DNA from: Nemertoderma westbladi
Lineage: Eukaryota > Xenacoelomorpha > Nemertodermatida > Nemertodermatidae
Assembly: GCA_032718475.1 (NCBI GenBank)
Contig: JAUCBJ010005616.1
Coordinates: forward strand, 1-54,762
Reading direction: 5' to 3'
DNA: 54,762 nt
Every line of letters starts with the position of its first letter. The first letter of the stretch is position 1. A program made the position numbers and the translations under genes. Positions 47,901 to 54,448 of the stretch are shown in pieces. The notes beneath the pieces were generated by a model. It was not told the origin of the DNA. It worked only from the letters and a program-made list of their open reading frames with translations, and did no database searches.

Positions 47901-50900
47901 CTATACAAAAGAATGAGGGGTGATCAATCCCTATTCCCCTGGCAGCCTACAATATACAATAGATCACAATCGAAATAATACTAATGTACTTATACTGGAA
48001 GTACCGGTTAGGACAGTTGGGCCTACGGACCTACAGAAGTACCGGTTCTGGCAGTTGGACCTACGGACCTACAGCAGTACCGGTTCTGGCAGTTGGGCCT
48101 ACTGACCTACAGAAGTACCGGTTCAGGTTTACCGGTCGACCGGTACTTTCAACTTTATTGCTTACTGCAATAAAGTCAATGACTGTTATTGTACGCGCTT
48201 TTGAAGACCTTTAGCAGTTTAACCTGCCAAAATTTATATGTCTTTTGATTTATAAATATACTTTAGAAGATGACAAATATTTAATACCAATAAACACAAC
48301 ATTAGCAGAAGCCAGCCTAGTGCGCGTCCATTCACCCGCTGGATAATCCCGGGAGACTGGATTCTGTCGGCTTAGATTATTATTGCAGTGAAGCTTACGG
48401 TATTGTATTATTCGATTGATCGTTAATAATTAATTTCTGACTAATATTATTCACTTTCGGGAAATATTAACAGTTCCTTTTAGGACGTGGCGCTCTATCT
48501 AAGTAAACAGAGATATGACTTATACCAATCACAACGGTAAGTCGGTAAGGCTTATGATTCACGTATGAGGCGCATTCTTTAGGAAATGCTTAGTTATCAG
48601 CCACAATCATGCACACTACCGGTAACGCACAATACTGCTCACTAATTTGCCGACCGTCAATGAATTTTATCATATATAAAGAGAATAGCAACGGACTCAT
48701 GTAGGGCTTATCAAATAGCATTAAATTCAATACACACCACAATAATATAAGTCGCAATCGCTATATATATAACCCGCCTCTCTAACCTGTAGTGTATCAA
48801 GAAAATTGGGAAATTTGGGTTCTTTATAAATGTTCTCCAAATAATATTCAATCCACTGATATAAGATATGACAACAGTAAAAACATTAAGACGGTAGGTT
48901 AAGATATGATATGAACCGATATGTACAGTGATATGCACTGATATGGACCGATATGTGAGTTGTTATGAACCGTGAATTGATATGTGAATTGATAACAGTC
49001 ATACGCTCTATAATCTTAAGCCTACTAATGTTTCTTTCTAGAGCCGTTGTTTCTGGCTTAGACAGCAATAACAACAAAGTATCAGTAAAAAACTGTAAGA
49101 CTGAACAATCCCAGTATGATCGGCTCAAAGCTCCACATCGACAGAGAGAATCGCTCTGATTGGCTGAAGCCAAACAAAGAACCATGCGTCCAATGGCTGT
49201 TTCCATTTAAGCAACCGGCTGTTAGATGTCGTAATCTGAATCATCACGGCTAAGCTGTGTAAAAGTATTTGCCGTATTGCGGGTTTTTTGCCTTACCATG
49301 TCCGCTAAAACACGTATATAGCAGAATGACTTTTATGTCCGTTAAAACACCTGTAACGGTACCTTGCGGGCGAGGGGAATATATATACAGTTAGAGAACC
49401 TTTTTTAGAGTATTCCAGCGCCTGGGGGGAAACTGGATTGCGAAGCAAAGGGGCCAGTTATATCCCACAGAAGCTTTTACACCATGTATTCACATTTTTT
49501 TCTTACAGACACACAACCTCCGATGTATCCCTGTATTCACATTCTTGTCTTACAGACACACAACCTCCGATGTATCCCTGTATTCACCTTTTTGTCTTAC
49601 AGACACACAACCTCCGATGTATCCATGTATTCACATTTTTTTCTTACAGACACACAACCTCCGATGTATCCCTGTATTCACATTCTTGTCTTACAGACAC
49701 ACAACCTCCGATGTATCCCTGTATTCACCTTTTTGTCTTACAGACACACAACCTCCGATGTATCCCTGTATTCACATTTTTGTCTTACAGACACACAAAC
49801 TCCGATGTATCCATGTATTCACCTTTTTTGTCTTACAGACACACAACCTCCGATGTATCCCTGTATTCACATTTTTGTCTTACAGACACACAACCTCCGA
49901 TGTATCCCTGTATTCACATTCTTGTCTTACAGACACACAACCTCCGATGTATCCATGTATTCACATTTTTGTCTTACAGACACACAACCTCCGATGTATC
50001 CCTGTATTCACATTTTTGTCTTACAGACACACAACCTCCGATGTATCCATGTATTCACATTCTTGTCTTACAGACACACAACCTCCGATGTATCCCTGTA
50101 TTCACCTTTTTGTCTTACAGACACACAACCTCCGATGTATCCCTGTATTCACATTTTTGTCTTACAGACACACAACCTCCGATGTATCCCTGTATTCACA
50201 TTCTTGTCTTACAGACACACAACCTCCGATGTATCCATGTATTCACATTCTTGTCTTACAGACACACAACCTCCGATGTATCCCTGTATTCACCTTTTTG
50301 TCTTACAGACACACAACCTCCGATGTATCCCTGTATTCACATTTTTGTCTTACAGACACACAACCTCCGATGTATCCATGTATTCACATTTTTGTCTTAC
50401 AGACACACAACCTCCGATGTATCCCTGTATTCACATTTTTGTCTTACAGACACACAACCTCCGATGTATCCCTGTATTCACCTTTTTGTCTTACAGACAC
50501 ACAACCTCCGATGTATCCCTGTATTCACCTTTTTGTCTTACAGACACACAACCTCCGATGTATCCTTGTATTCACATTTTTGTCTTACAGACACACAACC
50601 TCCGATGTATCCCTGTATTCACCTTTTTGTCTTACAGACACACAACCTCCGATGTATCCCTGTATTCACCTTTTTGTCTTACAGACACACAACCTCCGAT
50701 GTATCCTTGTATTCACATTTTTGTCTTACAGACACACAACCTCCGATGTATCCCTGTATTCACCTTTTTGTCTTACAGACACACAACCTCCGAAGTATCC
50801 CTGTATTCACATTCTTGTCTTACAGACACACAACCTCCGATGTATCCCTGTATTCACGTTTTTGTCTTACAGACACACAACCTCCGATGTATCCCTGTAT

Positions 50901-53477
50901 TCACATTTTTGTCTTACAGACACACAACCTCCGATGTATCCATGTATTCACATTTTTGTCTTACAGACACACAACCTCCGATGTATCCCTGTATTCACCT
51001 TTTTGTCTTACAGACACACAACCTCCGATGTATCCCTGTATTCACATTCTTGTCTTACAGACACACAACCTCCGATGTATCCCCCTATATTCACCTTTTT
51101 GACTTACAGACACACAACCTCCGATGTATCCCCCTGTATTCACCTTCTTGTCTTACAGACACACAACCTCCGATGTATCCATGTATTCACCTTTTTGTCT
51201 TACAGACACACAACCTCCGATGTATCCATGTATTCACATTCTTGTCTTACAGACACACAACCTCCAATGTATCCCTGTATTCACCTTTTTGTCTTACAGA
51301 CACACAACCTCCGATGTATCCATGTATTCACATTTTTTTCTTACAGACACACAACCTCCGATGTATCCCTGTATTCACATTCTTGTCTTACAGACACACA
51401 ACCTCCGATGTATCCCTGTATTCACCTTTTTGTCTTACAGACACACAACCTCCGATGTATCTATGTATTCACATTTTTTTCTTACAGACACACAACCTCC
51501 GATGTATCCCTGTATTCACATTCTTGTCTTACAGACACACAACCTCCGATGTATCCCTGTATTCACCTTTTTGTCTTACAGACACACAACCTCCGATGTA
51601 TCCCTGTATTCACATTTTTGTCTTACAGACACACAAACTCCGATGTATCCATGTATTCACCTTTTTGTCTTACAGACACACAACCTCCGATGTATCCCTG
51701 TATTCACATTTTTGTCTTACAGACACACAACCTCCGATGTATCCCTGTATTCACATTCTTGTCTTACAGACACACAACCTCCGATGTATCCATGTATTCA
51801 CATTTTTGTCTTACAGACACACAACCTCCGATGTATCCCTGTATTCACATTTTTGTCTTACAGACACACAACCTCCGATGTATCCATGTATTCACATTCT
51901 TGTCTTACAGACACACAACCTCCGATGTATCCCTGTATTCACCTTTTTGTCTTACAGACACACAACCTCCGATGTATCCCTGTATTCACATTTTTGTCTT
52001 ACAGACACACAACCTCCGATGTATCCCTGTATTCACATTCTTGTCTTACAGACACACAACCTCCGATGTATCCATGTATTCACATTCTTGTCTTACAGAC
52101 ACACAACCTCCGATGTATCCCTGTATTCACCTTTTTGTCTTACAGACACACAACCTCCGATGTATCCCTGTATTCACATTTTTGTCTTACAGACACACAA
52201 CCTCCGATGTATCCATGTATTCACATTTTTGTCTTACAGACACACAACCTCCGATGTATCCCTGTATTCACATTTTTGTCTTACAGACACACAACCTCCG
52301 ATGTATCCATGTATTCACATTTTTGTCTTACAGACACACAACCTCCGATGTATCCCTGTATTCACCTTTTTGTCTTACAGACACACAACCTCCGATGTAT
52401 CCCTGTATTCACCTTTTTGTCTTACAGACACACAACCTCCGATGTATCCCCCTATATTCACCTTTTTGTCTTACAGACACACAACCTCCGATGTATCCCC
52501 CTGTATTCACATTTTTGTCTTACAGACACACAACCTCCGATGTATCCCTGTATTCACATTCTTGTCTTACAGACACACAACCTCCGATGTATCCATGTAT
52601 TCACCTTTTTGTCTTACAGACACACAACCTCCGATGTATCCCTGTATTCACATTCTTGTCTTACAGACACACCACCTCCGATGTATCCATGTATTCACCT
52701 TTTTGTCTTACAAACACACAACCTCCGATGTATCCCTGTATTCACATTCTTGTCTTACAGACACACCACCTCCGATGTATCCATGTATTCACATTTTTGT
52801 CTTACAGACACACAACCTCCGATGTATCCATGTATTCACCTTTTTGTCTTACAAACACACAACCTCCGATGTATCCCTGTATTCACCTTCTTGTCTTACA
52901 GACACACAACCTCCGATGTATCCCTGTATTCACCTTCTTGTCTTACAGACACACAACCTCCGATGTATCCCTGTATTCACATTCTTGTCTTACAGACACA
53001 CAACCTCCGATGTATCCCTGTATTCACCTTTTTGTCTTACAGACACACAACCTCCGATGTATCCCTGTATTCACCTTTTTGTCTTACAGACACACAACCT
53101 CCGATGTATCCTCATATTCACCTTCTTGTCTTACAGACACACAACCTCCGATGTATCCATGTATTCACCTTTTTGTCTTACAGACACACAACCTCCGATG
53201 TATCCATGTATTCACCTTCTTGTCTTACAGACACACAACCTCCGATGTATCCCTATATTCACCTTTTTGTCTTACAGACACACAACCTCCGATGTATCCA
53301 TGTATTCACCTTTTTGTCTTACAGACACACAACCTCCGATGTATCCCTGTTGCCGAGGTACATGTTGGATATAAGAACCGCCGTTTCCGGTTCTGGATTT
53401 ACGGATTAGACCGAACTGTCTACGAGACCGATTATCCACACTCTTGTCTGTGCTGCCGCACTTGCAATATTCTATAA
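23962..53477 (+). CDS. SSUH2: SSUH2-like gene (ssu-2 homolog), 8 coding exons, 406 aa
   Basis: The exons join as 23962-23998, 24212-24358, 24731-24803, 25255-25384, 26154-26402, 27229-27452, 29501-29708 and 53325-53477. They sum to 1,221 nt with GT/AG at every junction and frame kept throughout. Six CxxC pairs (residues 193/196, 204/207, 215/218, 246/249, 257/260, 268/271) form the DnaJ-like zinc-binding centre typical of SSUH2. The flanking blocks FRRCCYGSGPAQ, SESRYVYWRSEP-like and PWDIEVEPD, and the end block IPVAEVHVGYKNRRFRFWIY, are also family features. The family has no established enzymatic role; the human gene has been linked to tooth development. The length is a little above the usual 350-380 because of a longer N-terminus. 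The oddity is intron 7: 23.6 kb of tandem copies of its own 3' splice site plus a retrotransposon. Confidence 0.9.
24212..24358 (+). CDS. SSUH2: SSUH2-like exon 2
   Basis: The acceptor TTTTTCAG ends at 24211 and the donor GTGAGT starts at 24359. The exon encodes KPFQPGKGVKVPQEN through IPGYENTVLSQN. This is a poorly conserved N-terminal region. Confidence 0.8.
24731..24803 (+). CDS. SSUH2: SSUH2-like exon 3
   Basis: The acceptor TTGTTTAG ends at 24730 and the donor GTAAGT starts at 24804. The exon encodes DAKDLPAPKTDPADISEKPP, a proline-rich linker, and ends two bases into a codon. Confidence 0.8.
25255..25384 (+). CDS. SSUH2: SSUH2-like exon 4
   Basis: The acceptor AATTTTAG and donor GTGAGT bound the exon. 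It encodes ITEEDAVNIFQKYTFRRCCY and GSGPAQSGVVTS, the start of the conserved SSUH2 region with its double cysteine. Confidence 0.88.
25640..25740 (+). mobile_element. tRNA-Thr-derived SINE head in intron 4
   Basis: An A-box-like AGTGGTTCAGTTGGCAGAGC and a B-box-like GTGTTCAATCC stand at tRNA spacing. Between them an anticodon-arm-like loop CTTGTAA would read UGU (threonine). Stem pairing is imperfect and the 3' half does not close an acceptor stem, so it is a SINE head or tRNA pseudogene, not a working tRNA. The SINE body and 3' end are not clear. Confidence 0.55.
26154..26402 (+). CDS. SSUH2: SSUH2-like exon 5, first two CxxC pairs
   Basis: The acceptor ATTTTCAG and donor GTGAGT bound 83 codons. 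The product includes TESRYVYWRSEPYFGQ, DGPFNGEAPSPWDIEVEPD and CFKCIGQGFLKCSKCSGKGT. The tryptophan and DGP positions match the family pattern. Confidence 0.95.
26475..26909. repeat. (GTGCC)n pentanucleotide microsatellite in intron 5
   Basis: About 85 almost perfect GTGCC copies start 72 bp after the exon 5 donor; only the first ten or so show single-base slips. All frames on both strands stay open, giving false proteins of repeated VPCRA or TARHG. The tract is very GC-rich in an AT-rich gene. Confidence 0.98.
26910..27228. other. 3' part of intron 5
   Basis: AT-rich intron sequence with no gene, ending in a CCCGCGTAG acceptor before exon 6. Confidence 0.5.
27229..27452 (+). CDS. SSUH2: SSUH2-like exon 6, last four CxxC pairs
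   Basis: The acceptor CCGCGTAG and donor GTAAGT bound the exon. It encodes PCNTCGGSGTQTV, CGTCKSTGRTKCKFCNGEG and KCRLCQGHRMLKHYIEMKV. It completes the cysteine-rich zinc-binding module. Confidence 0.95.
27485..27775 (-). mobile_element. tRNA-derived SINE in intron 6, antisense to the gene
   Basis: On the minus strand the head reads CACCCTGGTGTAGTAGTAGT, then GGTCGTGGATTCGATACC (A- and B-box-like). A body of about 170 bp follows with GGGACTAGCCATGGCGCACC and TTGCATTCTTAAGTGGTAGC. It ends before a T/A-rich tail near 27485. The family name is not known to me. Confidence 0.65.
28090..29260 (-). pseudogene. Dead LINE reverse transcriptase in intron 6
   Basis: One minus-strand frame shows RT motifs in order: PTSYRPV then SISLLAKVLKHI, KRKHSTDIVVATILETVEQN, VCQLDIEAAFDNVDHNI (motif A), GLKQGSLISPILCNLY (motif B) and VAYADDYLLLG (motif C, YADD). 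Two in-frame TAA codons, near 29140 and at 28715-28713, and a stop near 28212 break it. Flanking endonuclease sequence is absent, so the copy is 5'-truncated, as is common for LINEs. It is a different family from the element at 2110-4850, judged by motif B and C wording. Confidence 0.88.
29501..29708 (+). CDS. SSUH2: SSUH2-like exon 7
   Basis: The acceptor CATTTTGCAG ends at 29500 and the donor is GTTCGT at 29709. The exon encodes KNRIDTHVQEGTDIPDDMVT, SADVLFDQTLEMVYPISESP and FPNERILKQ. It ends on a codon boundary, so the next exon must start in phase 0, as exon 8 at 53325 does. The donor is weaker than the others (GTTCGT). Confidence 0.93.
29771..29817 (+). repeat. Isolated first unit of the 47-bp splice-acceptor repeat
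   Basis: Only 62 bp past exon 7, TTTTCTCACAGACACAACCT continues CCGATGTATCCCTGTATTCA and CCTTCTTGT. This is one unit of the intron 7/exon 8 repeat, lacking one AC dinucleotide and with CTCACAG for CTTACAG. It is cut at GTGGGGCG, the end of a dispersed repeat, and the array resumes at 31128. It may be the most ancestral copy. Confidence 0.85.
29818..31127. mobile_element. Inserted dispersed-repeat block separating the first unit from the main array
   Basis: The block starts at the GTGGGGCGAGCCACGAAG terminus shared with 5613-5560. It contains a (GTC/GTT)n tract (about 29897-29955) and a 315-bp module that starts ACGATTTTGACATGCTAATA. The module is present twice almost identically (29956 and 30271) and once more in diverged form (30586). 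Each module contains CCGCTAGAGGGCC near its end. A G homopolymer lies at about 30784-30806. The right border GGCCCCACTTCG precedes TGTCTTACAG, where the 47-bp units resume. There is no coding signal. Confidence 0.65.
31128..37505 (+). repeat. 47-bp splice-acceptor minisatellite, array 1, 136 junctions
   Basis: The unit is ACACACAACCTCCGATGTAT, CCCTGTATTCAC, (A/C)TT(T/C)TTGTCTTACAG. Unit starts run from 31136 to 37481, a span of exactly 135 x 47 bp, so I find no net length change across 6.3 kb. Variable sites (CGATG/CAATG, CCCTG/CCATG/CCTATA, CACATT/CACCTT/CAAATT, ACAG/ACAA) form multi-unit patterns. The part from TATTCAC to TTACAG mimics a pyrimidine tract plus 3' splice site, and the 25 nt after it equal the start of exon 8. 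There is no stop in any plus frame, giving false 2.1-kb-residue proteins. Confidence 0.97.
37501..37505. repeat. Left target-site duplication CCATG
   Basis: CCATG lies directly before the LTR starting TGTACGCG. The same five bases follow the other LTR at 49482-49486, and joining them restores a normal 47-bp unit (TATCCATGTATTCAC). Confidence 0.93.
37506..38797 (-). repeat. 3' LTR of the BEL/Pao element
   Basis: On the element's strand it begins TGTAAAAGCTTCTGTGGGAT and ends GCGCGTACA, so it has TG...CA ends. A TATATATA run lies about 95 bp inside the 5' edge. It is the same length as the partner LTR at a constant offset of 10,684 bp. Confidence 0.95.
38798..38805 (-). promoter_or_regulatory. 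Polypurine tract before the 3' LTR
   Basis: On the minus strand GGGAGCGG abuts TGTAAAAG, the LTR start. A short purine run here is where plus-strand synthesis is primed in LTR elements. Confidence 0.55.
38876..40164 (-). pseudogene. Cysteine-rich accessory ORF of the BEL/Pao element, interrupted
   Basis: One frame runs from the ATG at 40164 to 39175, broken only by a TGA at 39768-39766 (after NMPRI). It resumes in the same frame with a cluster of cysteine pairs: QRCWLCASRDH, IYCAYCRFNN and CHHCQLKGHASFDCPF, which look like two or three zinc-binding units. Near 39270-39330 coding quality shifts to another frame that reads HIELQEVYRRPYEYRARERE and continues to a strongly basic end (KKLRKRRPRKKD) at 38876. 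This implies one frameshift. Total length would be about 430 residues. I know no BEL/Pao protein with this layout. An RNA- or DNA-binding accessory factor is a guess from the zinc pairs and basic tail. Confidence 0.6.
40165..41793. other. AT-rich spacer within the BEL/Pao element
   Basis: No coding frame of note. Two diverged copies of a segment of about 100 bp lie near 40980-41090 and 41150-41245 (ATTCCAGA..TGTCTGGG, AATTTGTCTTT, GCGATATCTTAATYGACTAG). The region occupies the place where integrase would be in a complete element. Confidence 0.6.
41794..45936 (-). CDS. BEL/Pao gag-protease ORF with in-frame deletion of RT
   Basis: This intact 1,380-residue frame starts MADTRQTLSDSLLETT. In order it has a charged N-terminus with a repeated VESE motif, an Ala/Glu/Arg coiled coil (about residues 225-310), and a Pao-type gag core (about 615-795; VKFNGDEMKWLPFNEYYKDS, FIGHPEGLRQVWDTLNIRYG). 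Three cysteine/histidine units follow (about 907-962; CALCDGPHRLSAC, CYNCLRSGHQRRTC, CAKCGAKHHILLH), then a retropepsin-like active site (NALLDSGSTGTFID, about 1075-1088). After VGWYFTGPSRR the frame jumps to DLWRHCLGTINPADIASRGA (about 1275), which in complete elements lies after RT and RNase H. The whole RT is therefore deleted in frame and the C-terminus is short. Gag and protease could still function; reverse transcription could not. Confidence 0.93.
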   Translation of the reverse strand: MADTRQTLSDSLLETTACFSDQSVENPRPRSETPHTVRRATPAVVVSEPRLVERISQFAKLVKRRWSAIGIRAQVKRDQEEAIKQQQPPSQEPSSQRPDSSSSSDTVERTPERGAKMADTVYDERPTYEESTDATSSQVESEVESEVESEVESELTSAEKPRTRDAIDIYLSDYQRFLGDEELRRRLSGLSPNSEGTKLVLDSIDAEMLAANQAECDEKLRLIRVREEQVKKELIERRKVAAAAAAEAEAERKEAEAERKAKAAEAEAERKAAEAERKATVAEAERRASEETIQLELENLQETQDSINKQFTANQMQMMRKSTPKRQGYTSSEEGETTDPEGGGNRSHLSRHRKTSYRRKLPDLPPAVRRQLASTDLSSIEPTAQIIKVKGLPTIVDEPEIIRPVVPKVTSVLGTPVLPELNSKFPLHSTTLPVPGRTVQENIPVQIAEREIKNLSPVVPRQPATMLATPASAVEWVEEGRRGMNLLLGQMQETVHQLKGTVREGRAELQEVQQSIALERDKLVNIQKGIPIPPVTLCQPVRSEVLHAQGVEPTRIYTASEVETPIANPIKGDYRPVINDIPYRPDNDPRTLYTDNSILNNTMAQESFTRQMARTEARQAVKVGEIVKFNGDEMKWLPFNEYYKDSIQNSVLSNGEKLRFLIKCLEGPPKLMALKFIGHPEGLRQVWDTLNIRYGNKDNIAKYLYAKLVAPRHFLSSGIIEFSDEIQEICRQLDWLGKSHEYQSSMVIGAVVSTLPKGGVCTRWDKKVLYMNEQQRRSPTMADLMSFLDSEVKLQLIRQSREKTSENKVSEKPVSRRRIIPVCYTDDGESQASQEEDSGKDTAKSYYDNKTYKDVSKYKSRISDRREQVTTTPPTSPKRIHGRKPEERTRVHNVTQGKVSNIKPKCALCDGPHRLSACAEFLKKSPVDRRTVLWNKRLCYNCLRSGHQRRTCYSDVKCAKCGAKHHILLHSEFERDNPSQVSEPELHVQFSDVNDTDQGSEWEGFYTDEFSDANESCYLINTTVYRALTDEKDTDEFTPTPFDKQPSWKVPTSNIGIREFPVVQVRVHGLNKSYIVNALLDSGSTGTFIDQELAEDIFAGQPKFRTKLNMSGIMQVWKSTLTADYYVGVLSTPQDKLGTQGIRSVKMVAIKNFATTQADLYNWDEDESIQHLKIPRFQTDYPGVQILIGQNAHEALETLEKRPAQPQPLQTYAVRTRVGWYFTGPSRRTLKERLPQQQVYQVKEREVESSDVDDPTEGTPYSSDNDDINSNVDLWRHCLGTINPADIASRGATPQEMIDTPGWLGGSDFLSKEEEWPPHLTTAEIRQAKGAEKVTQQLNRPASRLCLLERDRKLSGNYGRQDTLPTTTSLIRQISRDSIT
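45937..48189 (-). other. Leader of the BEL/Pao element (between 5' LTR and gag)
   Basis: This 2.25-kb untranslated leader contains several repeats. GAATACCGGTAT motifs recur near 46070, 46128, 46185, 46250 and 46310 within diverged modules of about 120 bp. A segment beginning GTTAGTTAGTATGCGTTCTA is present twice about 290 bp apart (about 47362 and 47651). The 38-bp repeat at 48001-48137 lies next to the LTR. No ORF with known motifs is seen. Confidence 0.7.
48001..48137. repeat. 38-bp tandem repeat in the element's leader
   Basis: Three full units and a partial one, with GTACCGGTT at 48001, 48039, 48077 and 48115 (38 bp apart), followed by GGCAGTTGG(G/A)CCTAC. It ends in the palindrome ACCGGTCGACCGGT. 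Confidence 0.9.
48190..49481 (-). repeat. 5' LTR of the BEL/Pao element
   Basis: Same length and, by eye, the same sequence as the LTR at 37506-38797 except C48573 for T37889. Transcription of the element would start in this copy and run leftwards. Confidence 0.95.
49482..49486. repeat. Right target-site duplication CCATG
   Basis: CCATG follows the LTR end TTTTACA and leads into TATTCACATTTTTTTCTTAC, the second half of the interrupted 47-bp unit. Confidence 0.93.
49487..53324 (+). repeat. 47-bp splice-acceptor minisatellite, array 2, 82 junctions ending at exon 8
   Basis: It has the same unit as array 1. Junctions run from 49509 to 53325, a span of 81 x 47 bp plus 9 bp. The surplus is explained by one extra T (near 49825) and four two-base gains where CCCTG became CCCCCTG or CCCCCTA (near 51080, 51132, 52448, 52498). 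The last junction is the authentic exon 8 acceptor. One frame (49545-53477) is open right through to the gene's stop codon. Confidence 0.97.
53325..53477 (+). CDS. SSUH2: SSUH2-like exon 8, terminal exon
   Basis: Exon 7 ends ILKQ in phase 0 and this exon continues THNLRCIPVAEVHVGY, then RRFRFWIYGLDRTVYETDYP and HSCLCCRTCNIL before TAA at 53475-53477. IPVxEV followed by an aromatic-rich FxFWIYG block is the conserved SSUH2 C-terminus. Its first 25 nt are the exon-derived half of the 47-bp repeat. The junction used is assigned because it is the nearest acceptor and gives the family-length protein. Using an acceptor 3n units upstream would add 47n residues in frame. Confidence 0.9.
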   Translation, partial: THNLRCIPVAEVHVGYKNRRFRFWIYGLDRTVYETDYPHSCLCCRTCNIL

Positions 53478-53576
53478 ACTATACACTGGATTGCCTAACT
53501 TTAAATCATAGCTGGTTGTTTGCATATAAACTATACACTGGATTGCCTAACTTTAAATCACAGCTGGTTGTTTGCA
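53473..53576. repeat. 52-bp tandem duplication spanning the stop codon
   Basis: TATAAACTATACACTGGATT followed by GCCTAACTTTAAATCA and AGCTGGTTGTTTGCA occurs twice in a row with one base change (CATAG/CACAG). The first copy contains the gene's TAA stop. Confidence 0.93.
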
Positions 53577-54448
53577 TACATTTATATCGTTATTATTTAT
53601 CAAATCATTACTACTTAAATTTTCTGTAATATGAAACAACAAGTTATAAAGCTATATGGCTAGAAAGCATTACTCATTATTATTAAATGATTTGTAAATA
53701 CTAATTCAATTTATAAAGTGTCATAATTTTTGGTAATAATTGTTAAGTTGTATCTTTTTATTCATTAAAAACACAGTTAAAAATAAACTCATGAGGGAGT
53801 CTACTGTAAGATATTAATGTTTGTGTGGTAGCTGCTTCGTCTGCATCTCTTCAGCCTGTCGCGCGCTGGAGACCGAAATGTCCAAAGTGAAAACCGTTTC
53901 GTTTCGTTGATGTTAACACATTAACCTTGGATTAACATGTACCTTGCAAGAATATGAGAATTAAAGACCTGATGGGAACAAAATTACCGTTGAAAAGCCA
54001 ATTCATCCAATGAAACTTTGAACCTGATTTAAGGGACAACAATATAATATTGAAAAAAATGTATACGTTTTTTTCCCATGGTAATGAATACTTTATTGTT
54101 GCTTAATTCTTAAATAAAAGATAAGAGTCATAGTGTTACAAAATTAATTGAACTGTTTAGTATTTTACTATATTGTTTCCATAGTTACTGCGATTCAAAT
54201 TTATGTACTATTCAACTCCTAACGCTGCCTTACTCAATGTTAAATAATTTAGTGTTCTCGAATATTTATTAAGTAACTAGAGAGCCACTTAACAACTTAA
54301 ACCATGATTGGATATTGAGTTCCTCCGTTTTGGTGTTCGCCGCGCAGACACTAAAGTTGCAGTAACTTTTGAGTGAGTGAATGGATTTTGCTCAAATTAC
54401 TTTCAAACCTTTTCTATTTCGATGCTCTTTCAACACATATCATTAATT
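53478..54448 (+). terminator. 3' untranslated and downstream region of the SSUH2-like gene
   Basis: AT-rich sequence without coding motifs. AATAAA at 53782-53787 is a plausible polyadenylation signal about 300 bp after the stop; another lies near 54112-54117. A short TAGTGTTACAAAATTAATTG stretch near 54130 resembles the unit of the 5.7-13.4 kb satellite. Confidence 0.45.

Larger units (their letters stand above)
37506..49481 (-). mobile_element. Non-autonomous BEL/Pao LTR retrotransposon, 11,976 bp
   Basis: Two 1,292-bp LTRs, a 5-bp target duplication (CCATG) and a minus-strand gag-protease ORF of BEL/Pao type define the element. The order on the minus strand is 5' LTR (49481-48190), a 2.25-kb leader, gag-pro with an in-frame pol deletion (45936-41794), a 1.6-kb AT-rich spacer, a cysteine-rich ORF (40164-38876), a purine run and the 3' LTR (38797-37506). 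RT, most of RNase H and the integrase are missing. The LTRs differ at one base by eye (T37889 versus C48573), so insertion is recent and must have used enzymes from another copy. I saw no clear TGG-type primer-binding site next to the 5' LTR. It sits antisense in intron 7. Confidence 0.93.

Noticed and set aside
37506-49481. Segmental duplication of 1.3 kb flanking unrelated sequence
   Set aside because: The repeats have TG...CA ends, a 5-bp target duplication outside and gag-protease between, so they are LTRs.
31128-53324. Possible CRISPR array
   Set aside because: Units abut with no unique spacers, the setting is a spliced animal gene, and the repeat is explained by the exon 8 boundary.
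49438-53409. Frames of 554, 1,296 and 761 codons in array 2
   Set aside because: Same cause as in array 1. Only the last 153 bases (53325-53477) of the frame ending at 53477 are supported as coding.
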